Of a stretch of DNA of 64,000 nucleotides, positions 8,495 through 18,303 are shown piece by piece. The number at the start of each line of letters is the position of its first letter. The stretch's first letter is position 1. The position numbers and the translations under genes were made by a program. The stretch comes from Bradyrhizobium retamae (lineage in GTDB: Bacteria > Pseudomonadota > Alphaproteobacteria > Rhizobiales > Xanthobacteraceae), in the NCBI RefSeq assembly GCF_001440415.1, contig NZ_LLYA01000001.1, positions 434,001 to 498,000 of the forward strand, given 5' to 3'. The notes under the pieces are model-generated. The model saw only the letters and a list, made by a program, of their open reading frames with translations, had not been told where the DNA came from and ran no database searches.

Positions 8495-9843
8495 GGCTTT
8501 TCTCGCTGCTGAGGGTCGGCAGGCGCGTTGCGCGGCGCGGGCGAGGTCTGAAGAAATACGGTTTGTGTGCGTCGCGCTTCTGCGATGGTCTTCTTGAGAT
8601 CGGTCCATGCCGACTGGTCGCTGAACCGTGCCCGCAAATAGTTCAGCAAGGCCGAAACCTGATCATCATTCATGCTGGCGGCAAAGCCCGGCATGATCGG
8701 GCTGCGCTCGCCTTCCACCGCGTCAATGCCTGAAAGGACGATGTTGGCGAGATTGCGCGGATCCGGGCTTGATATCGCGGTGCTGAGGCCGAGATCGACT
8801 CCGCCATAGGGAAGCGGCCTGCCGCCCTCGTGGCATGATGCGCAGGCGGCAGTATAGATCGACGCGCCAACGGGATTTGTCTGCGAGGCCTTCTTGGCGC
8901 GCGCCAAGGCATCCTCGCTTGGTCCCGTGCGGCCAGACGTCGGCGTACCGGAAACGCTGGCCGTATAGACCGCGATGGCGCGGACATCGCTTGCCGGCAC
9001 CGAGGACAGGTTGCTGACCACCTTCGCCATCGGCCCGCGCGCGGTACCGTGATCAGGATGCCAGCCTTCGCGCAAATAGGTGAACAATGCATCGGCGGTC
9101 CAGGGCACGGGTGAGCGGGACTGCTCGTTGATCGCATAGGCGTGCCAATCGTCGACATCGCCGCCGGCAAACCGTGCGCTGACGCGCTCCGCGCCCAACG
9201 CATTTCGCGGCGTATGGCAGGCGCCGCAATGGGCGAGCCCTTCGACCAGATAGGCTCCGCGGTTCCACTCGGCGCTCTGCCTGGGATCAGGCCGATAGGT
9301 GTCGTGGCGAAGGAAAAGCAATTTCCATCCCGCGATGGCGAGCCGCTGGTTGAACGGGAAAGAGAGCTGGTTTTCGCGTGGCGCTGCGCGAACCGGCTGC
9401 CGCGTCATCAGGAAGGCATAGAGCGCCCGGTCGTCCTCATCGCTGACGTTGGTGAAGTGGTCGTATGGAAATGTCGGATAAAGGTGCTGGCCCTCACGGT
9501 TGACGCCCGACCGCATCGCGCGGCGGAATGCCGCTTCCGACCACCGGCCGATTCCCGTCTCCGGGTCCGGCGTGATGTTAGTGGAAAAGATCGTGCCGAA
9601 CGGGGTCGGCACCGGCAGACCGCCGGCAAAGTTCTTAGCCCCACGCGGCGTATGGCAATCGCTGCAATTGCCGATCGCCGCCAGGTCGCGGCCTCGCTTG
9701 ACAAGGGCGGCATCGAAGGATTGCGGGTCGGGAGGATCGATTCCCGCGATTGCCGGGCGCCACACAATGGCAAAGGCTGCGACCGCGGCAGCGATCAGCA
9801 CGGCGGCAACGATGCCCGCAATGATCCGCGTCGATGCCCGCAT
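8491..9843 (-). CDS. Triheme cytochrome c, membrane-anchored electron acceptor
   Basis: This 450-residue exported protein has an N-terminal hydrophobic anchor (IIAGIVAAVLIAAAVAAFA) and three CxxCH heme sites: CSDCH, CGACH and CASCH. This is the layout of the cytochrome subunits of alcohol, aldehyde and nicotinate dehydrogenases, which deliver electrons to the respiratory chain. Likely axial methionines lie in later segments such as PIMPGFAAS. It is the first gene of the operon and overlaps the 2Fe-2S gene by 4 bases. The start at 9843 is supported by a purine-rich GAGGCGAGAG just upstream. Confidence 0.9.
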   Translation of the reverse strand: MRASTRIIAGIVAAVLIAAAVAAFAIVWRPAIAGIDPPDPQSFDAALVKRGRDLAAIGNCSDCHTPRGAKNFAGGLPVPTPFGTIFSTNITPDPETGIGRWSEAAFRRAMRSGVNREGQHLYPTFPYDHFTNVSDEDDRALYAFLMTRQPVRAAPRENQLSFPFNQRLAIAGWKLLFLRHDTYRPDPRQSAEWNRGAYLVEGLAHCGACHTPRNALGAERVSARFAGGDVDDWHAYAINEQSRSPVPWTADALFTYLREGWHPDHGTARGPMAKVVSNLSSVPASDVRAIAVYTASVSGTPTSGRTGPSEDALARAKKASQTNPVGASIYTAACASCHEGGRPLPYGGVDLGLSTAISSPDPRNLANIVLSGIDAVEGERSPIMPGFAASMNDDQVSALLNYLRARFSDQSAWTDLKKTIAEARRTQTVFLQTSPAPRNAPADPQQREKP

Positions 9844-10086
9844 GCTCTCGCCTCGGGTTTTGTTGCTTGGGTTGCCTTCTAACACACATCTCCCAGCGTC
9901 GTTCGTCCCCGGACGCGCCGATCACCGGCAGTTGACCCCTTGCTGCCGTTGCCGAAACACGCCGCGGGAACATCAAAATCAGGCATGGACTTGCCACGAT
10001 GTTTTTGGCCTATTGACCCCTCAATTCCGCAGTGCTTTGCCCCAAAGGCTGGCGCCATACGCCTTCAACCGGACGACTTCACTCCC

Positions 10087-11949
10087 ATGCCTGCACCTGC
10101 AGCCCGGTACGCTGAACCCGGCAATGCCCCCGACGCGCTGTCCGTCCTGAATTCCGTGTTCGGCCTGCCCGCCTTTCGCGGCGCGCAGGAAGAAATCGTC
10201 CGGCACGTGACCGAGGGCGGCAATTGCCTGGTGCTGATGCCGACCGGCGGCGGCAAGTCGCTGTGCTATCAGTTGCCGTCGCTGCTGCGCGAGGGCTGCG
10301 GCATCGTGGTGTCGCCGCTGATCGCGCTGATGCGAGACCAAGTCGCGGGACTTCTGGAGGCCGGCGTCAACGCGGCCGTGCTGAACTCGACGCTGTCATT
10401 CGACGAGGCGTCGGAGGTCGAGCGGCGGCTATTGGCAGGCGACCTCGACCTCCTCTATGTCGCGCCGGAACGGCTCTTGACGCCGCGCTGTCTTTCCCTG
10501 CTCGGTCAAGCCAGTATCGCGCTGTTTGCGATTGACGAGGCACATTGCGTGTCGCAATGGGGACACGATTTCCGTCCCGAATATATCGGCCTGTCCGCGA
10601 TCGCCGAGCGCTTTCCCGACGTTCCGCGCATTGCGCTGACGGCAACCGCCGACGAGATGACGCGCAAGGAGATCGTGACCCGGCTGGGGCTATCAGGCGC
10701 ACCGAGCTTCATCTCGAGTTTCGATCGCCCGAATATTCGCTACGAGATCGTCGAGAAGCAGAACGCCCCGGCCCAGCTCAAGGCCTTCATCAGCGAGCGG
10801 CACGCGGGTGACGCCGGCATCGTGTACTGCCTGTCGCGTGCCAAGGTCGAGGATACCGCCGAAGCGCTGAGCAAGGCCGGCATTCCGGCCCTGCCCTATC
10901 ACGCCGGTCTCGACGCCAGCGTTCGTGCCCGCAACCAGGATCGTTTCATCAACGAGGACGGCGTCGTGATCGTCGCCACCATCGCGTTCGGCATGGGTAT
11001 CGACAAACCGGACGTGCGTTTCGTGGCGCATCTCGATCTGCCGAAAAGCATCGAAGCCTACTATCAGGAAACCGGCCGCGCCGGGCGCGACGGCAAGCCG
11101 TCCAGCGCCTGGATGGCCTATGGCCTGACCGACATCGTGCAGCAGCGCCGCATGATCGACGAATCCACTGGCTCCGATACGTTCAAGCGCGTGTCGATCG
11201 GCAAGCTCGACGCACTGGTTGCGCTGGCCGAAACCGCGGGCTGCCGGCGCAGCCGCCTGCTCGGCTATTTCGGCGAGGAAGCGACCTCCAGCAGTTGCGG
11301 CAATTGCGACAACTGCCTGTCGCCGCCGCAGCTTCGCGACGGCAAAGTCGCCGCGCAAAAACTGTTGTCCTGCGCCTACCGCACGGGACAACGTTTCGGC
11401 GCCATGCATCTGATCGACGTGCTGGTGGGTCGGCTCACCGAGCGCGTCACGCAATTCGGGCATGACAAGCTGTCCGTGTTCGGCGTTGGCCGTGAGCTCA
11501 ACGAGAAGCATTGGCGTGCCGTGATCCGCCAGTTGGTCGCCATGGGCCATCTGCGGGCCGACAGCGAGGCCTTCAACGCGCTGAAGCTGACCGAGAGCGC
11601 GCGCGGCGTCCTGAAGGGCGAAACCGAAATTATGCTGCGCGAGGCGGCGCCGGGCACGCGCATTCGCGTCAGCCGCACCAAATCAAGGCGTGGTGATCTC
11701 GAGCCACGCGCCGAGGCGAAGCCCGCCGACGCCCCTCTTCAGGCCGCGCTTCGCGCATGGCGCTCGGAGATCGCGCGCCAGCGAAACGTGCCGGCCTATG
11801 TCGTGCTGCATGATTCCACGCTCGACGGCATCGCCGCCGCGCGGCCGATGACGCTGAACGCGCTTCGCGATATTCCCGGCATCGGCGACAAGAAGCTCGA
11901 ACATTACGGCGACGAACTGCTCGCGGTGGTGCGGGCAGCCGACGCGTAA
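10087..11949 (+). CDS. recQ: ATP-dependent DNA helicase RecQ
   Basis: This 620-residue 3'-5' DNA helicase acts in recombination and replication-fork repair. In order it has a DEAD/DEAH core (Walker [32 protein letters not shown]), a helicase C domain ([22 protein letters not shown]), a RecQ zinc site with four cysteines (near [10 protein letters not shown]), an RQC winged helix and a C-terminal HRDC domain ([13 protein letters not shown]). The length matches typical bacterial RecQ. I chose the ATG at 10087; an in-frame ATG at 9940 would add 49 residues with no family similarity. It ends 9 bases from the convergent acdS. Confidence 0.95.
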   Translation: MPAPAARYAEPGNAPDALSVLNSVFGLPAFRGAQEEIVRHVTEGGNCLVLMPTGGGKSLCYQLPSLLREGCGIVVSPLIALMRDQVAGLLEAGVNAAVLNSTLSFDEASEVERRLLAGDLDLLYVAPERLLTPRCLSLLGQASIALFAIDEAHCVSQWGHDFRPEYIGLSAIAERFPDVPRIALTATADEMTRKEIVTRLGLSGAPSFISSFDRPNIRYEIVEKQNAPAQLKAFISERHAGDAGIVYCLSRAKVEDTAEALSKAGIPALPYHAGLDASVRARNQDRFINEDGVVIVATIAFGMGIDKPDVRFVAHLDLPKSIEAYYQETGRAGRDGKPSSAWMAYGLTDIVQQRRMIDESTGSDTFKRVSIGKLDALVALAETAGCRRSRLLGYFGEEATSSSCGNCDNCLSPPQLRDGKVAAQKLLSCAYRTGQRFGAMHLIDVLVGRLTERVTQFGHDKLSVFGVGRELNEKHWRAVIRQLVAMGHLRADSEAFNALKLTESARGVLKGETEIMLREAAPGTRIRVSRTKSRRGDLEPRAEAKPADAPLQAALRAWRSEIARQRNVPAYVVLHDSTLDGIAAARPMTLNALRDIPGIGDKKLEHYGDELLAVVRAADA

Positions 11950-11958
11950 GTCTCGACC

Positions 11959-12972
11959 TCATCCGTTACGGAAGGTGTAAGCGTATCCGTTGATCGCGGG
12001 CGCGCCGCCAAGATGGGCGTAGAGCACCTTCGATCCCTTCGGGAAGTAGCCCTTGTTCACAAGGTCGATCATGCCCTGCATGGATTTTCCCTCGTAGACG
12101 GGGTCGGTGATCATGCCTTCGAGGCGCGCGCAGAGCCGGATGGCCTCCTTGGTCTCTTCCGACGGAACGCCGTAAGCCGGATAGGCGTAGTCCTCGATCA
12201 GGACGACATCGTCCTCGACGAGCTCCTTACCCAACTCGACGAGACTTGCGGTATTACGCGCGATGTCGAGCACCTGGGCCTTGGTCTGGGCCGGGGTGAA
12301 GGATGCGTCGATGCCAATCACCTTGCGCGCGCGGCCGTCCTTGGCAAATCCCACCAGCATGCCGGCATGGGTCGAGCCGGTAACCGTGCAGACCACAATG
12401 TAATCGAAAATAAAGCCCAGCTCTTTCTCCTGCGCGCGGACTTCTTCCGCAAAACCGACATAGCCGAGCCCGCCATATTTGTGCACGGAGGCGCCGGCAG
12501 GAATCGCATAGGGCTTGCCGCCTTTGGCCTTCACATCCGCAATCGCCTCTTCCCAGCTCTGGCGGATGCCGATGTCAAAACCTTCATCCACCAGCCGCAC
12601 GTCCGCGCCCATCACGCGACTGAGCAGGATGTTGCCGACCCGGTCGTAGACCGCGTCCTCATGCGGCACCCAGCTTTCCTGCACCAGGCGGCACTTCATG
12701 CCGATCTTGGCCGCCACTGCCGCAACCATGCGGGTGTGGTTGGACTGCACGCCGCCGATCGAGACCAGCGTGTCCGCGTTGGAAGCGATCGCGTCGGGCA
12801 CAATGTATTCGAGCTTGCGCAGCTTGTTGCCGCCGAAGGCCAGCCCCGAATTGCAATCCTCGCGCTTCGCATAGAGCTCGACCTGGCCGCCAAGATGCTG
12901 CGACAGCCGCTCCAGCTTTTCGATGTGGGTAGGCCCGAAGGTGAGCGGATAGCGTTCGAATTTCTCCAACAT
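11959..12972 (-). CDS. acdS: 1-aminocyclopropane-1-carboxylate deaminase
   Basis: This 337-residue PLP enzyme splits ACC, the plant ethylene precursor, into 2-oxobutanoate and ammonia; it is a hallmark of plant-associated bacteria. The PLP lysine lies in [11 protein letters not shown]. Glutamate in VYEGKSMQG and leucine in YAHLGGAPA match the residues that separate true ACC deaminases from D-cysteine desulfhydrases, so I prefer deaminase. The start MLEKF (12972) is preferred over an ATG two codons upstream because a GGGG site is 6 bases from it but would touch the earlier one. It is divergent from an Lrp-type gene that is very likely its activator. Confidence 0.93.
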   Translation of the reverse strand: MLEKFERYPLTFGPTHIEKLERLSQHLGGQVELYAKREDCNSGLAFGGNKLRKLEYIVPDAIASNADTLVSIGGVQSNHTRMVAAVAAKIGMKCRLVQESWVPHEDAVYDRVGNILLSRVMGADVRLVDEGFDIGIRQSWEEAIADVKAKGGKPYAIPAGASVHKYGGLGYVGFAEEVRAQEKELGFIFDYIVVCTVTGSTHAGMLVGFAKDGRARKVIGIDASFTPAQTKAQVLDIARNTASLVELGKELVEDDVVLIEDYAYPAYGVPSEETKEAIRLCARLEGMITDPVYEGKSMQGMIDLVNKGYFPKGSKVLYAHLGGAPAINGYAYTFRNG

Positions 12973-13066
12973 GGTCATCCCCGTTGATGGTCTGATGTCG
13001 GGGATGCCTCTATCACCACGGCCCAGATAGGTGTTTTCAAAATTGATACGCTGCTAGCGCTATTAT

Positions 13067-13095
13067 TGCATTATTTTCGGATTGTGGTGCATTAT
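13067..13095. promoter_or_regulatory. Direct repeat TGCATTAT x2 between acdS and acdR, possible Lrp-type operator
   Basis: Two perfect TGCATTAT copies (13067-13074 and 13088-13095) are spaced 21 bp start to start, two helical turns, in the AT-richer part of the divergent acdS-acdR region. Same-face spacing suits binding by an Lrp-family oligomer. Binding is inferred. Confidence 0.5.
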
Positions 13096-13131
13096 CGACC
13101 ATCAACTAGCGCGCGCGCGGAATATTCTTCC

Positions 13132-13596
13132 ATGCCAGGCAGGCTCGACCGTATCGATCTTAAGGTATTGCGATTGCTGCAAAATAGCGGCCGGCTGACC
13201 AATGCCGAGCTGGCCGAAACGGCCGGTGTCAGCGCCGCAACCTGTCACCGCCGCACCCAGCGCCTGTTCGACGAGGGGTTCATAGCCGGGGTCAGGGCGA
13301 TGGTGGCGCCACGAAAAGTCGGCAAGGGCGCGCTCGTCATGGTCGGCGTCGTGCTCGACCGCTCCACGCCGGAAAGCTTTGCCGCCTTCGAGCGGGCGAT
13401 CGCGCGATTGAAATTCGTGCTCGATTGCCATCTGGTGGCGGGCGATTTCGACTATTTCCTCAAGATCCGCGTCGGCGACATGGAGGATTTCAACCGCATC
13501 CACGGCGAACAGTTGATCGCGCTGCCGGGCGTTCGCCAGACCCGGACCTTCTTCGTCATGAAGGAGGTAGTCGACAACGCGCCGCTCGACTTCTGA
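13132..13596 (+). CDS. acdR: Lrp/AsnC-family regulator of ACC deaminase
   Basis: This 154-residue DNA-binding regulator has an N-terminal AsnC-type helix-turn-helix (LTNAELAETAGVSAATCHRR) and a C-terminal RAM ligand-binding domain (GDFDYFLKIRVGDMEDF). The symbol rests on its divergent position next to acdS, the arrangement known for acdR, which activates acdS in response to ACC and oxygen. The ATG at 13132 begins the conserved MPGRLDRIDLKVL; the frame extends upstream but overlaps the probable promoter and the TGCATTAT repeats. Confidence 0.85.
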   Translation: MPGRLDRIDLKVLRLLQNSGRLTNAELAETAGVSAATCHRRTQRLFDEGFIAGVRAMVAPRKVGKGALVMVGVVLDRSTPESFAAFERAIARLKFVLDCHLVAGDFDYFLKIRVGDMEDFNRIHGEQLIALPGVRQTRTFFVMKEVVDNAPLDF

Positions 13597-13692
13597 TGGC
13601 CTGAGGTATCACACAACCGGTGCCATCCTCTTCCGATGTCCGGACCTCCGCCGGTCTGGCCAACACGGCGCTCGATGTCGTATCAACCGAAC

Positions 13693-14253
13693 ATGACCAC
13701 GCGCCCTGGCCGTCGGGCTTTCGCCCTTGCCATCCTTCTCACGACAACGCCGGCGCTCGCCTCGGACGAGCCCGATACCATCATCTTCGCGCTGATGTCC
13801 GGCAAGTGCAGCACGCTGAAGGTTGCCGGACGGGACTTTGCCTGCCGGGCCGTGGCGTTCTTCCAGACCGAGGAAGGCCGCGCGAATTTTACCGTGGCTC
13901 TCGACGATCCCAGCGACGGCAGTCATACCATCACGTTCTCCGGTGACAACGGGCGAAGGCCGGAGGCCAATCTGTACGAACTGCCGATTGACCGGATGCT
14001 CCTGAAATCCAAGGACAGGCCGAAGGCCGACGGGCTACCGATACCATCGGTTGAATTGACGGCCGGCCTCTGCAAGCAGGTCGGAAACTTCGTGACGCTC
14101 GAAGTCTCCAGCATTTCCTGCACCGCGAGCGACAAGAACGGCAAGACGTACGAGCTGCAGTATCAGTCCGACGGCGCGCCGATGGCAGTGCGCCGTATCA
14201 AGCGGACGCGCATTGGCCGTCCCACGGTGTCGCCGTTCGACGAAGTAAAATGA
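13693..14253 (+). CDS. Secreted hypothetical protein
   Basis: This is a 186-residue protein of unknown function. The chosen ATG gives a signal peptide (basic TTRPGRR, hydrophobic core, cleavage near ALASDE). The mature part has four cysteines (GKCSTL, FACRAV, GLCKQV, ISCTAS), possibly two disulfides, and no domain I recognise. Two earlier in-frame ATGs (13636, 13675) would bury the signal peptide. It appears monocistronic. Confidence 0.68.
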   Translation: MTTRPGRRAFALAILLTTTPALASDEPDTIIFALMSGKCSTLKVAGRDFACRAVAFFQTEEGRANFTVALDDPSDGSHTITFSGDNGRRPEANLYELPIDRMLLKSKDRPKADGLPIPSVELTAGLCKQVGNFVTLEVSSISCTASDKNGKTYELQYQSDGAPMAVRRIKRTRIGRPTVSPFDEVK

Positions 14254-14319
14254 AAGGCCGCCGACGGGAATCCGATGGCGGCCAGTGTCAATCCACGCAC
14301 GGCTCGCGACGCGTGGGCT

Positions 14320-14589
14320 TTACCGTGACCTGCTTCGCTCGCGCCCGCTTCGCGTCGGCAGAATGGCGGCTGCGATATCAAACGCGATCGCCCATCTCGG
14401 CTTTTCTTCCTCCGCGCCGGGCACGTTGATTTGAACGCCGCCGCCGTCGCTGACGGTATAGGAGGCGGCCAGCACGGCGGCCTCGAGGGCGGCACCCCGC
14501 GAATCGTAGACCCCGCCAATCTTGACGTTGTCGGCAAACACCGACCAGCCCAGCGGCGCCTTCACGACTTCGAACACTGATCGCTCCAT
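14320..14589 (-). CDS. Small conserved-type hypothetical protein
   Basis: This 89-residue protein starts MERSVFEVVKAPLGWSVFA, with AGGAG just upstream. The sequence alternates beta-like segments (SVFADNVKIGGVYDSRG) and a short alanine-rich helix, resembling the small DUF2188-like beta-alpha proteins of rhizobia; the match is by eye only. It lies downstream of another small gene on the same strand, with a 17-base gap, so the two may be co-transcribed. No function can be given. Confidence 0.6.
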   Translation of the reverse strand: MERSVFEVVKAPLGWSVFADNVKIGGVYDSRGAALEAAVLAASYTVSDGGGVQINVPGAEEEKPRWAIAFDIAAAILPTRSGRERSRSR

Positions 14590-14606
14590 GAGGTCTCCTA
14601 TACGCG

Positions 14607-14804
14607 TCACCTGTATCGCTTCCGCCCCTCGCCGACGCGACGAATCCTGGCGAAGGAAGCGTGGCGCCGGGACGCTGGCTTGTCGCCCATAGCCTTCGCT
14701 CGCCCCTCGGAGGCCCGCAAGCCCGTCAACGAATTCGCCGGCGGAGCCAGCGCGATTTCCTTCCGCACGGCGTCGACAATTCGATCGAACTCAACTTCGC
14801 TCAT
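14607..14804 (-). CDS. Small hypothetical protein
   Basis: A 65-residue basic protein begins MSEVEFDRIVDAVRKEIAL, with GGAG six bases upstream. The N-terminal half should form a helix; the C-terminal half is arginine-rich and probably disordered. An ATG four codons earlier is also possible. It precedes the 89-residue gene on the same strand. I recognise no family, and coding status is supported only by the ribosome site and sensible composition. Confidence 0.45.
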   Translation of the reverse strand: MSEVEFDRIVDAVRKEIALAPPANSLTGLRASEGRAKAMGDKPASRRHASFARIRRVGEGRKRYR

Positions 14805-15058
14805 CGCACGCTCCATTGCGCCGGGCCGGCATTCAGCCGCCAGGACGATAAGAGAGGGACCGCGCTGACCACAGATCGCCATGCAAGTTTGTTGTTAGAA
14901 GGCTCGCCCGCGGTCGCTTCGATGGCAAAAAGAGGTCGAAATCGGGAAAGTGGCCGCCTCCCGCCATGCGAAACCGGTGGACCCGATGCCCCGCCCGGGC
15001 CCCTTGGCCCAACTTGCCCCATGCGTGCTAGATTCGGCCACGAATCAGGAGGGTTTGC

Positions 15059-15364
15059 ATGCCGGTAGATAGTGACAGCGCCATTGCGTGGCACCGCGCC
15101 CAGCTCAAGAAGCTTCGCGAGACCTTGAAGAGCATCGAAACCGCCAGGTTTACGGTGGGCGAGTCGGCACAATCGCGCAGAACCGGCAATACCCAGAAGA
15201 CCATTGCCGAGCTCGAGCAGAAAATCCGGCAGTCGCAGCACATCATCGCCGCCTATGAGCGGCAGACCCGGCGGCCGCTTGCTACCGACCAGCGAAGCCT
15301 CGCCAGCGTGAGCTGGAGCGCCTGGAACGCCCAGACTGCGGCAGCAATTCGCGGTAGGCGTTGA
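15059..15364 (+). CDS. Coiled-coil hypothetical protein
   Basis: This 101-residue cytoplasmic protein has a strong AGGAGG site just before the ATG. It is mostly helical and charged (RAQLKKLRETLKSIE, KTIAELEQKIRQSQHII), giving two likely coiled-coil segments around residues 12-30 and 45-68, then a basic tail. Similar small proteins occur in Bradyrhizobium without known function. A strong hairpin at 15450-15472 lies downstream. Confidence 0.65.
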   Translation: MPVDSDSAIAWHRAQLKKLRETLKSIETARFTVGESAQSRRTGNTQKTIAELEQKIRQSQHIIAAYERQTRRPLATDQRSLASVSWSAWNAQTAAAIRGRR

Positions 15365-15449
15365 AGGGAGTGGGGGCGGCCGCGTTTTCCGGCGAATCCT
15401 GGGCCCGACTCTCTATCCGCCCGGATCGCATATCGGCTAGCGCACATAT

Positions 15450-15472
15450 GCGCTCGGCTCGCAGCCGAGCGC
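15450..15472. terminator. Hairpin in convergent gap
   Basis: GCGCTCGGCT (15450-15459) and AGCCGAGCGC (15463-15472) form a perfect 10-bp stem with a 3-base loop between the convergent coiled-coil and protease genes. No T-tract follows, so intrinsic termination is inferred from stem strength and position only. Confidence 0.6.
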
Positions 15473-15531
15473 TGTCAGGCGTCCGATCGTAATGTCCTGA
15501 CGACTGGTAGGCAAAAGCGGCGGCGCAGTTT

Positions 15532-16791
15532 CTAGTTCTTCGCCGTCTCTTTCTCCTTCGCTCTGGCCCTGCAGGAAATCAGAAACGTAAACGCCCGCGC
15601 ATTGCGGGCGATTTCTGCCGTCTTCAACTCGGCCTTGGCATCCGAGACCTGATACGGGACCACGCTGTTATCGAGAAAATCCCGCAAGGCCCCCGTCTTG
15701 ATGGCGAAATTGATGTTCTCGGGAATGTTGCCCGTGGCTCTCGCGAACTTGATAGCATTCAGTTTCGCCGCGACCACGCCGACCACGTCGCCGCTTGCGG
15801 CCAATAGCGGCCCGCCGCTATTGCCGGGTTGAACGGCAGCACTGATCTGCAGGAAACGCGTGTCGTTCAGGATGCCGCTGAGCGAGCTTACGATCCCGGT
15901 CGTCACCGTGAAATCCGACGTCAGCAATCCATGAAAGGGATAGCCGATCGCCACCACGCTGTCGCCGGACTGGATCGCCTTGTCCCCGATTTTAGCGACG
16001 TCCTTGAACGAGCCCGTCACCTGCAGCAGCGCCAGATCATTGGTCTCGTCGCTCGACACCAGGCGCAATTTGGCGGGCGCCTCGCCGGACAGATTTCCCA
16101 AGATATCTCCGACGCATCCGTGCACGACATGCGCATTGGTCACGAGATGTCCGTTCGTGCTCACCAGGAAGCCGGTGCCGGTCTGGTCAAACAGCCTGTC
16201 GGGCTTGGCCGGCCCGGAATCCGGCGCCGCCGCTGCGGCGACCGGCTTGGCGGCAGGCAGGACCGAGAAATCCCCGGCACTGGCCAATCCCGATTGCCTG
16301 ATCTTGGCGACGCAATTCGCCAATACCGGCAATAGCTGGCCGGTCTGGTCGAGGTTGAACTGGAAGAGCCGTCCCTGCGTAAAGGCGGTCATGGCCTTGG
16401 CCCGCCGGAACTGGCTGATCAGCGCGGAGTTGTTCGGCATCGGCACGCGGACCAGCTTGTCGGCAATCGGGACGCCATGAACGTTGAACGGTTGCTGACC
16501 ATCGAATGTCAGGGTCAGCGGAAAGGCTTCCCCGGTCCTCAGTCTCCATTGTTCGTGCATGAAGCCGAGGCTCCATCCGCCATTGCCGTCGATCATCACG
16601 ACAAAATAGACACCGCTGGCGTATTGGGCGCCTGCTGCACAATGCGAGAACGATCCGGTCTGATCGTTGGTATAGGCCCCGCCCTTCCAGTTGCCGACGC
16701 TGATCGAGCCGTAGGGCCCACGCGCCTCTGCGTTCGAATTGGCAAAAATCGACCACAACAAAGCTGCAACCGCAGCAGCACGCCAGGCCAT
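15532..16791 (-). CDS. Exported trypsin-like (HtrA-type catalytic domain) serine protease
   Basis: This protein of about 419 residues has a signal peptide (MAWRAAAVAALLW, cleavage near SNAEA), a beta-rich N-terminal domain of about 170 residues that I do not recognise, and a trypsin-like domain. The triad is visible: NAHVVHGC (His), DETNDLALLQV (Asp) and QPGNSGGPLL (Ser), the last an HtrA/DegP-type motif. No PDZ domain follows, so it is not a standard DegP. ATGs at 16824 and 16809 are alternatives; a GGGGA element eight bases before 16791 favours that one. It is probably periplasmic. Confidence 0.8.
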   Translation of the reverse strand: MAWRAAAVAALLWSIFANSNAEARGPYGSISVGNWKGGAYTNDQTGSFSHCAAGAQYASGVYFVVMIDGNGGWSLGFMHEQWRLRTGEAFPLTLTFDGQQPFNVHGVPIADKLVRVPMPNNSALISQFRRAKAMTAFTQGRLFQFNLDQTGQLLPVLANCVAKIRQSGLASAGDFSVLPAAKPVAAAAAPDSGPAKPDRLFDQTGTGFLVSTNGHLVTNAHVVHGCVGDILGNLSGEAPAKLRLVSSDETNDLALLQVTGSFKDVAKIGDKAIQSGDSVVAIGYPFHGLLTSDFTVTTGIVSSLSGILNDTRFLQISAAVQPGNSGGPLLAASGDVVGVVAAKLNAIKFARATGNIPENINFAIKTGALRDFLDNSVVPYQVSDAKAELKTAEIARNARAFTFLISCRARAKEKETAKN

Positions 16792-17246
16792 AAGCGTATT
16801 TCCCCACATTCCCAGGGCGAGCATATTTTGCTTTGCAACCAGTGTCCATTTGGACTGGCGCAGGGGACCAAAATTTCCTCTCAGGGGAGTGGGTCGCCCC
16901 GCCCCACTCTTCCCCGTACTGCTGATGGTGCGTCTGCTTCGTCCGGGGGTTTCGACCGCCGCGGCGCTGGCGCGATAGCGGCAGGTGCGGGGCTTTTTAG
17001 AATCCCTCGACGCGGCCGTACGGGAAACGAGCGGTGCCGGCGCCCGTGAGAACGACCATACGCCCCAGGACTACGACCATTTTCCTCCGGCCGGCTGCTC
17101 ATTTTGATGGATCGCGCCTGGCATATTGCATACGGTGCGGGCTCGTTGCCCTGGCCGTTTCCGGAATAAAGCCGGAATCAGGGACGTAAAAGACAATCGC
17201 GCCGCCGAGGGCGGATGCCAATTTGCAATACCCGGAGGAGAATACC
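16792..17246. other. Intergenic region without a convincing gene
   Basis: This 455-bp gap separates divergently transcribed protease and Bug-receptor genes and must hold both promoters. I see a direct CCGGAAT repeat (17161-17167 and 17172-17178) and a strong GGAGGAG site before 17247. Short open frames here lack ribosome sites and family similarity. Confidence 0.6.
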
Positions 17247-18227
17247 GTGAAGTCAAGAGTTGTCCGGTACGCCCTGTTTACAGTTCTGGCGGCGGTATCC
17301 GCCGTGGCTGGTCAGGCCCAAGCCCAGTCATGGCCGGAGAAGCCGATCACCTTCATCGTCCCGTTCGCGGCCGGCGGCGGCACCGACGCCTTTGCCCGCC
17401 CGCTCGCAGCCCAGCTCGACAGCCAGTTGGGAAAACGCGTGCTGATTGAAAACCGCGCCGGCGCGGGCGGCACGGTCGGCGCATCGCTGGCGTCGAAGGC
17501 CGCGCCGGATGGCTACACCTTCTTCATGGGCGCAGCGCATCACGCCATTGCACCGTCGCTCTATCCCAATCTCGACTACAATTTCGAAAAGGATTTCGTT
17601 GCAGTTGCCCTGGTCGCGCGGCCGCCCCAGGTCGTCGTCGTCAATCCCGAGAAGGTCACCGCCAAAACGCTGGCTGAGTTCATCACCTACGCCAAGGCCA
17701 ATCCGGGCAAATTGAACTACGGTTCTGCCGGAGCCGGCACCACGCATCATCTCGCGGGCGAACTGTTCAAGATTCTGACCAAGACCAACCTTCAGCACGT
17801 CCCGTATCGCGGGGCCGGCCCCGCGATGCAGGATCTCATCGCCGGCCACGTGCCTGTTGTCTTCGACGGACTCGGCTCGTCGGCCGCCCCCATCAGGGCC
17901 GGACAGTTGCGGGCGCTGGCCGTCGCTGCGCCAAAACGTGTGCCCGCGTTCCCCGATCTTCCGACCGCTGCCGAAGCAGGCCTTCCCGGCTATGAAGTAT
18001 CGACCTGGTACGGCCTGTTTGCACCGAAGAACACGCCGCCGGCGATCGTCGAGCAGATGGCCAAGGAGTTGCAGAAGGCCATGCAGACCCCGGCCATCAA
18101 GGAAGCCTGGGAGCGCAACGGCTCCGACGTTCCTGATGTCGCCGGTCCTGCGTTCGCGAAAATGGTGTCGTCGGAAGTCGAGCGCTGGCGCAAGGTCGCG
18201 ACCGAAGCGAACGTGAAGCTGGATTAG
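17247..18227 (+). CDS. Bug-family tripartite tricarboxylate transporter (TTT) solute receptor
   Basis: This 326-residue periplasmic binding protein has a GTG start with GGAGGAG nearby and a signal peptide ending near GQAQAQ. Family landmarks are WPEKPITFIVPFAAGGGTD, ENRAGAGGTVGA, FEKDFVAVALVARPP, NYGSAGAGTTHHLAGELF and the C-terminal WRKVATEANVKLD. Bug proteins bind carboxylates or other small molecules. No TctA/TctB membrane genes lie nearby, so it is an orphan receptor, which is common in this family. The ligand is unknown. It faces a convergent TPR gene. Confidence 0.92.
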   Translation: MKSRVVRYALFTVLAAVSAVAGQAQAQSWPEKPITFIVPFAAGGGTDAFARPLAAQLDSQLGKRVLIENRAGAGGTVGASLASKAAPDGYTFFMGAAHHAIAPSLYPNLDYNFEKDFVAVALVARPPQVVVVNPEKVTAKTLAEFITYAKANPGKLNYGSAGAGTTHHLAGELFKILTKTNLQHVPYRGAGPAMQDLIAGHVPVVFDGLGSSAAPIRAGQLRALAVAAPKRVPAFPDLPTAAEAGLPGYEVSTWYGLFAPKNTPPAIVEQMAKELQKAMQTPAIKEAWERNGSDVPDVAGPAFAKMVSSEVERWRKVATEANVKLD

Positions 18228-18239
18228 CCCGGCAGCCTG

Positions 18240-18274
18240 GGCGCGGCATCGTTTCATGACGAGTTCGCCGCGCC
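18240..18274. terminator. Hairpin in convergent gap
   Basis: GGCGCGGC (18240-18247) pairs with GCCGCGCC (18267-18274) across a 19-base loop between the convergent Bug and TPR genes. It probably terminates one or both; this is inferred. Confidence 0.5.
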
Positions 18275-18303
18275 GGGCTCGCCGGCTAGAGCTGGAAAAA
18301 CTT

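Noticed and set aside
11959..12972. D-cysteine desulfhydrase instead of ACC deaminase
   Set aside because: The Glu and Leu positions that mark true ACC deaminases are present, and an acdR-type regulator is divergent.
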